Assembly: GCF_026810505.1 (NCBI RefSeq)
Contig: NZ_CP101750.1
Coordinates: forward strand, 7,614,515-7,678,514
DNA length: 64,000 nt
Direction of reading: 5' to 3'
Source of the DNA: Streptomyces sp. Je 1-369
GTDB lineage: Bacteria > Actinomycetota > Actinomycetes > Streptomycetales > Streptomycetaceae
Part shown: piece after piece, positions 51,637 to 59,536 of the stretch
Layout: every line of letters starts with the position of its first letter
How positions within the stretch are numbered: position 1 is the stretch's first letter
The notes under the pieces: generated by a model
Databases searched by the model: none
Told to the model about the DNA's origin: nothing
Seen by the model: only the letters and a program-made list of their open reading frames with translations
Made by a program: the position numbers and the translations under genes

Positions 51637-52875
51637 CTACGAACCGACGCTCACCGTGAACCGCCGCGGATTGCCGTCGTGCGCCGCACCCGACACGTCC
51701 GGCTGCCCGTCGGGGCGTACGTCGTCGTACGGGAACGCGTACCCGATGGGCGAGTTGGCGTGCACCACGCGTGACCAGTGGTTGGTCACCGGGTCCCGGT
51801 AGTAGTCCGCGGTGCTCGTGCCGTTCGGCTGCTGCGGGTGGGTGAGCATGATGCTGCGGTTGAAGCCCGCCGCGAGCCGGGCCAGCAGGCCCTTCTTGTC
51901 GTCGGGGTCGTTCGGGTTGTTGGCGAACGGGCCGTGGTTGCAGGTGAAGATGTCCTTCGAGGTGGGCTTGGGGAAGGAGTGGCCGCCGTTGAACGTCAGC
52001 ACGTCGCCGTCGACCCGCCCGGTGAACACACCGCGGCCGCCCTGCAGATCGATCTTGAGGTCCGTGCCGCGGTACTTGTCCCAGACCTTGTCGATGTAGC
52101 TGTTCCAGACGTCGCGGAACGGCATCTGGTCCGGCCGGTCGAAGTACGGCGCCATGAGGTTCTGCGGCGAGATGACGCGCAGCACGCCACCGTCGTCACC
52201 GCGGATGACCAGCTTGTCCCACGGCTGTCCGTCCTTCCTGGCCTGCGTCACCAGATCGGCCGCGATCTTGTCGACGGCGCCGTCGGGCAGCGGGGCGACG
52301 GTGTGCGTGCCGTCGCCCTTCAGGGTCAGGCCGATGGGCAGCGCGGTCACCAGGTCCACGTAGCTGATGTTGGCGTACAGCTGTTGCGGGTTGAAGGTGA
52401 ACTCGCAGAACGACCACGTGCGGCCGTAGTTGGGGTCCGCGCGCGTAGCGAAGGCGGGCTCGACCAGGGCGGGGCCCGGGTTGAGGAAGAAGTCCAGCTT
52501 GTCGTCGCGCACGAAGTAGACGCGGGCGCCGAACATCTGTGGCAGGGTCAGGACCTTGGGTGCGGAGCCCGCGGCGCCGAGCGGGATGGCGCAGTCGACC
52601 GGCAGCGGGGTCTGCGGGGCCGAGGGCGACTCGGGGCGGTAGACCCCGCCGTCCGGCTTGAGCAGCACCCAGCGGCCGGTGCCCTGCTCGTGTCCTGTGA
52701 CGTAGGCGCGCACCTGGCCGGGGAGTGACTTGTTCGCGAGGGCCAGCTCGCAGGTGGCGGGCGCCGCCTTGCCGCCCGCCTGGGCGCCGGGGCTCAGGGC
52801 GCTGCCCCAGACCGGGTAGGTGAGGGCGCCCGCGGCGCCGGCTGCGGTGGTCAGGAACGTTCGACGCGATATCAC
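51637..52875 (-). CDS. Glycoside hydrolase family 64 beta-1,3-glucanase, Tat-exported
   Basis: 412 residues. The twin-arginine signal 'SRRTFLTTAAGAAGALTYP' is followed directly by a GH64 domain covering the rest: 'CELALANKSLPGQVRAYVTG', 'GGVYRPESPS', 'SFCEFTFNPQQLYANISYVDLV' in part, 'NHGPFANNPND' and 'AAGFNRSIML'. GH64 enzymes release laminaripentaose from beta-1,3-glucan. GTG start at 52875 follows AGGAG; no carbohydrate-binding module is attached. A LacI-type operator lies about 90 bp upstream. Confidence 0.9.
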   Translation of the reverse strand: MISRRTFLTTAAGAAGALTYPVWGSALSPGAQAGGKAAPATCELALANKSLPGQVRAYVTGHEQGTGRWVLLKPDGGVYRPESPSAPQTPLPVDCAIPLGAAGSAPKVLTLPQMFGARVYFVRDDKLDFFLNPGPALVEPAFATRADPNYGRTWSFCEFTFNPQQLYANISYVDLVTALPIGLTLKGDGTHTVAPLPDGAVDKIAADLVTQARKDGQPWDKLVIRGDDGGVLRVISPQNLMAPYFDRPDQMPFRDVWNSYIDKVWDKYRGTDLKIDLQGGRGVFTGRVDGDVLTFNGGHSFPKPTSKDIFTCNHGPFANNPNDPDDKKGLLARLAAGFNRSIMLTHPQQPNGTSTADYYRDPVTNHWSRVVHANSPIGYAFPYDDVRPDGQPDVSGAAHDGNPRRFTVSVGS

Positions 52876-52963
52876 GGAAGGTCTCCTGCGCGGTTGCGTG
52901 GGGGGTTGTCGTGTGGGGGGCACCACTGTCTCGGCGGGCGATTGCGGCGTCAAGAGTTGTGAC

Positions 52964-52977
52964 TGAGAGCGCTCTCA
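52964..52977. promoter_or_regulatory. Perfect LacI-family operator upstream of the GH64 gene
   Basis: TGAGAGCGCTCTCA is a 14-bp perfect palindrome with the central GCGC/AGCGCT core of LacI-family sites; it is close to the CebR box TGGGAGCGCTCCCA of Streptomyces. It lies between the GH64 gene and the divergent VOC gene. Confidence 0.85.
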
Positions 52978-53087
52978 AAAATGTTTTCCCTTCATCAAAT
53001 GACGTGGTGAGGGCTGTGCGGACCGATTGTCAGTGGGAGGTGCCAGACTTCTTTGTGCGGAAGAGAGATCCGACAAAGGAGTCGATC

Positions 53088-53882
53088 ATGCTCAATAACC
53101 GTTTCGTGACAGGTGCACCCGTCTGGGTGGACATGTGCGCCCCGGACCTCGGCAGCGTCAGCGGGTTCTACCGCGAGCTGTTCGGCTGGGAGCTCCAGCA
53201 GGGCGCCGCGGACGTCGGCGGCTACAGCCAGTACCAGCTCTCGGGCCGCACCGCCGCGGGAGCGATGGCCATAGCGGGCGACGAGGCCGCACCGGCCTGG
53301 ACGCTCTACTTCCGTACGCCGGAGGTCGACGCCACGGCGAAAGCGGTCGAACAGGCGGGTGGCAGCACGCTCTTCGAGGCCGTGGACATCCTCGGCCTCG
53401 GCCGCATGGCCGGTCTCGTCGACCCCGGGGGTGTCGCGTTCTCCGTGTGGCAGCAGGGCGAGCTCAAGGGTCTCGATGTCCTGAACGAACCAGGTGGTCT
53501 CATCTGGACCGAGCTGTACACACCGGACGTCTCCGCGGCCACCGCGTTCTACGGCTCCGTGTTCGGCTGGCGGACCACCGAGATGACCTTCCCCGGCGGG
53601 ACGTACACGATGGTGCATCCGGCGGACGGCTCCGAGGACGACATGTTCGGCGGCATCGTGCCGCTGGCGAGCGACCCCTCCGAGACCGGGGCGTATTGGC
53701 TGCCGTACTTCCAGGTGGACGACTGTGACGCCACGGTCGCCCAGGCCCGGCGGAGCGGCGGCACGGTGCGCATGGAGCCCATGTCGATGGAAGGCGTGGG
53801 CCGTTTCGCGAAGCTCGCGGACCCGGCGGGGGCGAAGTTCGCGGTGCTGCAGCCTTCGCCTTCCGGGGAGGAGGGTCAGTAG
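53088..53882 (+). CDS. VOC-family (glyoxalase-fold) protein
   Basis: 264 residues with two glyoxalase/bleomycin-resistance/dioxygenase half-barrels. Each half begins similarly ('VDMCAPDLGSVSGFYRELFGWEL' in part and 'ELYTPDVSAATAFYGSVFGW') and ends in 'DPGGVAFSVWQ' or 'DPAGAKFAVLQ'. Such hydroxylase-like tandem VOC proteins are common in Streptomyces, but their substrates are mostly unknown. ATG 53088 follows AAAGGAG; the longer frame from 52911 would run through the operator. Confidence 0.87.
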   Translation: MLNNRFVTGAPVWVDMCAPDLGSVSGFYRELFGWELQQGAADVGGYSQYQLSGRTAAGAMAIAGDEAAPAWTLYFRTPEVDATAKAVEQAGGSTLFEAVDILGLGRMAGLVDPGGVAFSVWQQGELKGLDVLNEPGGLIWTELYTPDVSAATAFYGSVFGWRTTEMTFPGGTYTMVHPADGSEDDMFGGIVPLASDPSETGAYWLPYFQVDDCDATVAQARRSGGTVRMEPMSMEGVGRFAKLADPAGAKFAVLQPSPSGEEGQ

Positions 53883-53976
53883 GGTCGGCCGGGGCGGGCG
53901 GTTTCGAGGCGCGCGCGGCTGGGCAGTCCTCAGCGGGACAACCGGCGAGCACAGCCGCCCGGAAGCCGGGTCGGAC

Positions 53977-53998
53977 GTTCGTTGATCGTTCGTTGATC
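53977..53998 (+). repeat. Two tandem copies of an 11-bp repeat upstream of the WhiB-like gene
   Basis: GTTCGTTGATC occurs at 53977-53987 and 53988-53998, 34 bp before the start codon of the WhiB-like gene. Placement fits an activator or repressor site with one-turn spacing. Confidence 0.7.
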
Positions 53999-54031
53999 GG
54001 TTGTTTCGCGCGGTGGGACAGCATCGGTGCC

Positions 54032-54280
54032 ATGCAGATCGAGATGACAGCCGAGCCCGAACTCGCCTGGCAGGAGCAGGCTCTGTGCGCCCAGACCGGA
54101 GCCGAGTTCTTCTTCCCCGAGCCCGGTAGCTCGGTGCGTGAGGCGAAGGACATCTGCCGGATGTGTGAGATGCGCACGGCCTGCCTGGAGTACGCACTGG
54201 ACAACGACGAGCGGTTCGGCGTCTGGGGCGGACTCTCCGAGAAGGAGCGGTACGCCCTCAGACGCGAAACCCGCGCCTGA
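54032..54280 (+). CDS. WhiB-family iron-sulfur transcriptional regulator
   Basis: 82 residues. The four iron-sulfur Cys are present: one in 'QALCAQTG', two in 'DICRMCEM' and one in 'RTACLEYAL'. They are followed by the invariant turn 'GVWGGLSEKER' and a basic C-terminus ('RRETRA') for DNA contact. WhiB-like proteins work with sigma-A in development and stress responses. The length places it among the small Wbl proteins; which one cannot be stated. ATG 54032 puts the first Cys at about residue 19; the frame from 53993 runs into the repeats. Confidence 0.92.
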   Translation: MQIEMTAEPELAWQEQALCAQTGAEFFFPEPGSSVREAKDICRMCEMRTACLEYALDNDERFGVWGGLSEKERYALRRETRA

Positions 54281-54390
54281 TCCGCCGACACCGCAGACAT
54301 CGCCGAACCGCCAACAGCATCGACAGCGCCGACTGACTCCGAACCCGCGAGCCCCTGAGCGATCACGGGACCCGCGGGTTCTCGGCAGCA

Positions 54391-56871
54391 TCAGGCGTAC
54401 GTCACCACGAACCGCCGCGTCCCCGCCGGGATCCGCACGTCGTCACCGGAGACGGGCAGCTGCCGCCCGTCCGCCGACACCGACCGCACCTGCCCGAACC
54501 GGCACGGATAGACGTACCGCACCCGCTCCGGGGCCTCGGTCACCTCCACCGTCACCGTCCGGCGGCCCGCGTCGTGCGTGAGCCGGTAGCCGAAGGGCTT
54601 GCCGAACAGCGTCGGAGCGGATTCGACGGCCACCGTCTCGCCGTCCGGCACCCAGTGCGGACGTACGCCCGGCGCGATGTACACATGCGGATCGCGGTCC
54701 TCGTCCGCCTCGAACAACAGGATGTCGCGGATCAGGAGCAGATACTCGGCTGCCGCCCAGCCGTGCGGGATGTCTCCCATGTACCAGGGCCGGGACGGTA
54801 CTTCGTCGAAGTCCGAAGCGATGGTGAAGGCGTGCTGCTCGTTCCACGCGCCGAGCGCCACCGCCCGCTCCTCGGTCCGCGGGAAGGCGGCCCCGACGAT
54901 CCAGCCGAGCAGCGTGTCCGCCCGCGCCGGGTCGCCCGCGAGCAGGTAGGCGTGCGCCAACTGCGTGGTGAGGTAGGGGCCGTAGGCGTTCCACGCCGCC
55001 TCGTGCCGGTAGCCGCCCCGCACGAAGTGGGCGTACATGGTGTCGAGCGTGAAGCGTGCCGCCGCGTCGATGTCCGTGCCCAGCTTGCTGCCCATGTGCA
55101 GCCGCAGCGGGTGGAAGAACGCCGCGGTGCCGATCATCGTCGAGTCGAGCCGCCCGACATCGCCGGGGCCGGTCGGGATGTACGTCTCCCAGGCGCCGCG
55201 CCTGCGCTGCTCCGCCAGGACCCAGCGCACCGAGGCCGCCGTGGCCCGTTTCACGTCGTCGAAGGCCGCCCAGAGTTCGGGCACGTCCGGCGAACCGATG
55301 CGCTCCGCGAGCCGCGCCGCCTCGTACAGACCGGCCAGCGCCCACAGGTCGTCCCAGTAGTGCGGTTTGTCGCGCTCACCCAAGTGCTCGGCGCTCCAGC
55401 CGCTGTGCAGCAGCCCGTACTGGTCGCGGTTGTCCCGCAGCCACCGGGCGCCGTCGATCACGTACGGCGTGTACAGCTTCGCGCCGAACGCGGCGGCGCG
55501 GCCCTTCGTGCGGTCGAAGCGGCCGATCGCCCAGAGCGCCTGCCCGTTGCTGTCCCACTCGCGGTCGTCCCGCTCGTGCGGGCCGCCGTAGAAGCCGTAC
55601 TCGGCACACGGCCCGATCCGGCCCGTGCCGCGGTTGAACTTCAACGGGTAGTGCGTGCCCAGCTGGTGCTCGGCGAGCGCGCCGTCACCCACCAGCGAGC
55701 AGGCCGTGGCCTCGACGGACGAGTCGCGGATCCAGAACGAGTCGTACACCGTGGGGCCGGGGTGGATCTCCCCGTGGTCGGAGAGGATGAGCAGCTGCGA
55801 CCGCGACTCGCGGAACAGGTCCGTCAAGTGCGCGACGGGGCGCGGCAGGTCGGGCTGCAGGCCCTGCCCGAGGAGCTTCGACGTCCAGAACGCCCGGTTG
55901 GCCTCCTCCAGCTCACCGGCCGGCACGGACCTGATCTCCGCCAGGTCACCGGCCCCGCTGTACAGATCGACGGGCAGCCGTACGTCCAGCTCAAACATCT
56001 CGTCGTCGACGACCCGGAACGGCCACGCGAACGCCGCACTGCACAACCCCGCGACCTGGTCCTGCGCCTGCCCGGCGCCGTTCAGCTTGCCGCCGTTGAC
56101 CAGGTCGTGGAACGGGCTGTGCGCCAGGTAGGCGGCCGGGTCGTGACTGAAGTCCGGGTTGCCGTACACGCCGTACTGCTCGGGCACGGTGTCGAACACC
56201 GGACCCCAGCCGCTGTTCGTCTCCACCCGGTTCTCCGCGGGCAGGTGCCGCAGGAACGTCAGCCGCCGGTCGGTGATCTGCCGTCCGTTGCGGTCGTGCC
56301 GCTGGAAGCCGCTCGGGCCCGCCGGCATCACCGCCGCGCACAGCCAGCCCTCGCGCGGCTGCCCGGTCGCGGTGCCCACCGTCACCCGGGTCACCACGAG
56401 ATCGCGCTGCCGTACGCCGACGGTCGTGGCGAAGGTGCGCTGCACGAACTCGACGCCGTCCGGGGCGCGGAAGTCCGTGAGGACGACCGGCAGGTGCGGC
56501 GCCTCCATGCGCTGCGACACCGTGCCGCCACCGGGCAGCTGCGGCAGGTGCAGGGCGCCCGTCGCCGGATCGTAGAGGAAGAAGAAGAGGCAGTACTTGT
56601 CGTAGACCGGCTCGATCTCACCGGCCTGGCCGATCAGTGACTCCTGACGGTGGTCCTTCACGCCCACCATGTGCCAGTAGCGGTACAGGGCATTGGAGGC
56701 CAGTGCGGCCTCCTTCGTCTCGTACGTTCCCGAGTCGAAGTCGTCGCTCCAGCGCCGGAAGGCCTGCTGCGCCCACCACGGCACGGGATAGGGCACCTGC
56801 GCCCGGCCCGCCCAGCTGCGCCACATGACCTCGTAGAACATCCACTCGTGGGTCTGCGCCATCTGCGCCAT
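54391..56871 (-). CDS. Six-hairpin (alpha/alpha)6 glycosidase-like protein
   Basis: 826 residues, no signal peptide, so probably cytoplasmic. The N-terminal half is beta-rich ('GVEFVQRTFATTVGVRQRDLVV'-like region), and the C-terminal half reads as an (alpha/alpha)6 barrel ('YDSFWIRDSSVEATACSLVG', 'DSNGQALWAIGRFDRTKG', 'HYWDDLWALAGLYEAARLAE', 'AWNEQHAFTIASDFD'). Acidic residues in WIRDS and HYWDD are candidate catalytic residues as in GH15/63/65-type enzymes. No family could be fixed. Third gene of a metallo-beta-lactamase/esterase/glycosidase operon. Confidence 0.72.
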   Translation of the reverse strand: MAQMAQTHEWMFYEVMWRSWAGRAQVPYPVPWWAQQAFRRWSDDFDSGTYETKEAALASNALYRYWHMVGVKDHRQESLIGQAGEIEPVYDKYCLFFFLYDPATGALHLPQLPGGGTVSQRMEAPHLPVVLTDFRAPDGVEFVQRTFATTVGVRQRDLVVTRVTVGTATGQPREGWLCAAVMPAGPSGFQRHDRNGRQITDRRLTFLRHLPAENRVETNSGWGPVFDTVPEQYGVYGNPDFSHDPAAYLAHSPFHDLVNGGKLNGAGQAQDQVAGLCSAAFAWPFRVVDDEMFELDVRLPVDLYSGAGDLAEIRSVPAGELEEANRAFWTSKLLGQGLQPDLPRPVAHLTDLFRESRSQLLILSDHGEIHPGPTVYDSFWIRDSSVEATACSLVGDGALAEHQLGTHYPLKFNRGTGRIGPCAEYGFYGGPHERDDREWDSNGQALWAIGRFDRTKGRAAAFGAKLYTPYVIDGARWLRDNRDQYGLLHSGWSAEHLGERDKPHYWDDLWALAGLYEAARLAERIGSPDVPELWAAFDDVKRATAASVRWVLAEQRRRGAWETYIPTGPGDVGRLDSTMIGTAAFFHPLRLHMGSKLGTDIDAAARFTLDTMYAHFVRGGYRHEAAWNAYGPYLTTQLAHAYLLAGDPARADTLLGWIVGAAFPRTEERAVALGAWNEQHAFTIASDFDEVPSRPWYMGDIPHGWAAAEYLLLIRDILLFEADEDRDPHVYIAPGVRPHWVPDGETVAVESAPTLFGKPFGYRLTHDAGRRTVTVEVTEAPERVRYVYPCRFGQVRSVSADGRQLPVSGDDVRIPAGTRRFVVTYA

Positions 56872-56966
56872 GGGTTCACCCCCTCGCCCACAGTTGCACC
56901 GCGGAGGGCGGTCGTAAATCGATGCGGCAGGGTCCTGCCGCATCCCGGTAGTCCTCTTGCCGGTCG

Positions 56967-58454
56967 TCAGGCCCAGGCCGCCAGCTCCTCGCCGCGCGGG
57001 TCGTACACCTGCGTCCACTCGGCGTCGATACGCATCGTCGTCCGCCGCGTGAGGTCGTAGGGGGCCCAGCCGGGATCACCGGTCCTGGCGAAACGGACCC
57101 AGGCCGCGTGCGTACGGCCGGCGAGATCCGCGGGCGGCGCGTCGGGGCCGAGGAGACCCTCCGGCCCGCGCAGCCGGGGGAGATGCGCGAGGTCGAAGAC
57201 GAAGGGCAGCTCCACGGCGTGGGCGGCGCCGAGCTCGCCGCCCAGCGCGTGCGAGCGCCACGCGAACTCGTACCGGTGGGTCGTGGACGCGGAGTGCGCG
57301 GCGTGTGCGTCCGCGAGGGCCCGGCTGCCCGCGCCGAACAGCGCGTCGCCCATGACCGCGGACCGCAACTCGCCGGAGGACGCGTCGGGCCGCGCCGTGC
57401 GGTACGTCTCGACCAGCCGCGCCGGATCCGGATGTGCGCTCGCCGCGACGGCCCGTACGTCTTCGGGGGTCGAGGTGGAGTACCGGTCCACGGGGACCAG
57501 ATAGAGGTTCCCCTCCTCGGCGTTGGTGCCGACGAGCAGGTCGACGTCCGCGCCCGGCCCGGTGGCGACGGACGCGGCCGGCTGGGTGTCGAGGACCAGG
57601 CTGAAAGGGCTGAGCCCGATCAGTGGATCGTGGTGTGCCTCTGTTCGCAGGTCGATGCCCGTGAGCCGGGAGGCGGCCTCGACGAGGCGGTCGTCGGAGA
57701 GCTCAGCGAAGGCATCGGCACGGGACTCGACGCCCAGCGCGTCGGCCGCCGCGGCCGTGACCCGAGCGGCCTGTTCGGGGGAGAACGCCCCCAGACCGCT
57801 GCCGCTCTGCACGATCGCTCTGCGGACGAGACCGGCGGCCCCGGGCTCGGCGAGGACACCGCCGACGACGGTCGCCCCGGCGGACTGGCCGAAGAGCGTG
57901 ACGTTCCGCGGATCACCGCCGAAAGCCGCGATGTTCTCCCGCACCCAGCGCAGCGCGGCCACGACGTCGAGCAGACCGCGGTTGGCGGGCGCTCCGGGGA
58001 GGTCGAGGAAACCGGCGATGCCGAGCCGGTAGTTGAGGGAGACGAGGACGACGCCGTCGCGGGCGAAGGCGGATCCGTCGTACAGCGCGGACCGCGTCGA
58101 TCCGGCGACGAACGCGCCACCGTGGACGAAGACCATGACGGGCAGACCGCCGCTGTCGGCGGCCGCGGGCGCCCGGACGTCGACGGTGAGGTAGTCCGCG
58201 CCGCGGCTCCAGCCGGTGCCGAAGTACGGGGACATGTCGATGCCGCCGAGCCCGCGCTCGGACTGGGGCGCGGTGGGCCCGGGGGCGGTGGCGTCCCGTA
58301 CGCCGTCCCAGGGCGCGTGCGGCTCGGGCGGCGCGAAGCGCCCGGCTCCGCGTGGAGGGGCGGCGTAGGGGATGCCGAGGAACGCGTCGATGCCGTGGCG
58401 GCGCAGGCCGCGGACGGCGCCCTGCGCGGTGCGCACGACGGGGTGGTGGTTCAT
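56967..58454 (-). CDS. Type B carboxylesterase/lipase
   Basis: 495 residues. The nucleophile elbow '[12 protein letters not shown]' carries the catalytic Ser, the oxyanion hole is '[12 protein letters not shown]', and '[20 protein letters not shown]' is the family signature. The acid is in the '[11 protein letters not shown]' region and the His in '[13 protein letters not shown]'. No signal peptide is present. It follows the metallo-beta-lactamase gene by 53 bp and precedes the glycosidase by 95 bp on the same strand. The substrate is unknown; p-nitrobenzyl-esterase-like activity is plausible. Confidence 0.9.
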   Translation of the reverse strand: MNHHPVVRTAQGAVRGLRRHGIDAFLGIPYAAPPRGAGRFAPPEPHAPWDGVRDATAPGPTAPQSERGLGGIDMSPYFGTGWSRGADYLTVDVRAPAAADSGGLPVMVFVHGGAFVAGSTRSALYDGSAFARDGVVLVSLNYRLGIAGFLDLPGAPANRGLLDVVAALRWVRENIAAFGGDPRNVTLFGQSAGATVVGGVLAEPGAAGLVRRAIVQSGSGLGAFSPEQAARVTAAAADALGVESRADAFAELSDDRLVEAASRLTGIDLRTEAHHDPLIGLSPFSLVLDTQPAASVATGPGADVDLLVGTNAEEGNLYLVPVDRYSTSTPEDVRAVAASAHPDPARLVETYRTARPDASSGELRSAVMGDALFGAGSRALADAHAAHSASTTHRYEFAWRSHALGGELGAAHAVELPFVFDLAHLPRLRGPEGLLGPDAPPADLAGRTHAAWVRFARTGDPGWAPYDLTRRTTMRIDAEWTQVYDPRGEELAAWA

Positions 58455-58507
58455 GGTGGTGCCTCTGCCTCTCGGCCGGTGTGTCGGTGTGCCGCGGGTC
58501 CGTGTTC

Positions 58508-59422
58508 TCAGTCCTGCTCTTCGTACGGGGCGAAGGGCGCCCAGCCCTTGATGGCGAACTTGGTCCCGTCGCGCACGACTTCCGCGGCGCCGTGGCCGCC
58601 CAGGTGCGCGGGGATCACGAGCGCGTTGGTGTCGGCCGCCCGGCCGAGGATCCTGCGGCGGGTCGCGCGGGCTCCCGCGGGGTCCTCGCAGAAGCAGCTG
58701 TTGACGTCCGGTTCGAGGATCTGCACGGGGCTGTGCAGCATGTCGCCGACGAAGACGGCGCGGTCCGTGCCCGAGACGAGGGTCAGCACGCTGGAACCGG
58801 GCGTGTGCCCGGGGGCGGCCTCCAGGCGGAGGTTGGCGTCGATGCGGTGTCCGGCCTCCCACAGCTCAGTGAGGCCCGCCTCGTGCACCGGTGCCACGCT
58901 GTCCTCGAAGACGTTCTGGTTACCCCGGCCGAGCCGCGGTGCGTGACCGGCGGCGGGGTTCCAGAAGTCGAAGTCGTCCTTCGGCATCAGATACGTGGCG
59001 TTGGGAAAAGTGGGCACCCAGTCCCGCCCGTCCAAATACGTGTTCCAGCCGACGTGATCGACGTGGAGATGCGTATTGATGACGATGTCCACGTCCTCCG
59101 GCGCGACACCGGCCCGGGCGAGACCGGCGAGGAAATCGGTTTCCAGATGCCGCCAGACCGGTGCGTACGGGCGCTCCTTGTGATTGCCGACACCGGTGTC
59201 GACCAGTATGTTCCGGCCCTCGCTCCGCAGCAGCCAGGTCTGGATGGCGGAATGCACCGCATGGGTGCCGGAGTTGAGGAAATGCGGGCTCAGCCAGGAA
59301 GCGGCGTCCTCCCACACGTCCTTGGGGCTTTCCGGAAAGAAGGTCTCAGGGGTCATCTCGACGGAGCCGTAGTATTCCCGGATCCGTGTGACGGTGACGC
59401 TGCCGAGTTGTATCTGGTCCAC
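58508..59422 (-). CDS. Metallo-beta-lactamase-fold hydrolase (lactonase-like)
   Basis: 304 residues. The zinc signature '[11 protein letters not shown]' lies near residue 110, with further ligands in '[14 protein letters not shown]', 'FVGDMLHSP' and '[13 protein letters not shown]'. This is the MBL group that includes N-acyl-homoserine lactonases and quinolone-signal hydrolases; the substrate is not given by sequence. GTG start at 59422 follows AAGGA. It is the first gene of the operon and is divergent from a LAL regulator, with a 12-bp perfect palindrome between them. Confidence 0.87.
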   Translation of the reverse strand: MDQIQLGSVTVTRIREYYGSVEMTPETFFPESPKDVWEDAASWLSPHFLNSGTHAVHSAIQTWLLRSEGRNILVDTGVGNHKERPYAPVWRHLETDFLAGLARAGVAPEDVDIVINTHLHVDHVGWNTYLDGRDWVPTFPNATYLMPKDDFDFWNPAAGHAPRLGRGNQNVFEDSVAPVHEAGLTELWEAGHRIDANLRLEAAPGHTPGSSVLTLVSGTDRAVFVGDMLHSPVQILEPDVNSCFCEDPAGARATRRRILGRAADTNALVIPAHLGGHGAAEVVRDGTKFAIKGWAPFAPYEEQD

Positions 59423-59454
59423 GGGGCTGTCCTTGATTGCGGCGGCTTTTCCGA

Positions 59455-59466
59455 GACCGTACGGTC
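59455..59466. promoter_or_regulatory. Perfect 12-bp palindrome in the MBL/LAL divergent promoter
   Basis: GACCGTACGGTC lies in the 114-bp gap between the metallo-beta-lactamase gene and the LAL regulator gene. It is a candidate operator for the LuxR-type regulator. Confidence 0.5.
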
Positions 59467-59536
59467 GGCCGCGCCGGGCCCGGTATCCGTCATGTGACTG
59501 CACCCGCGCACACGCCGTACGACTCCTGGAGAATCC

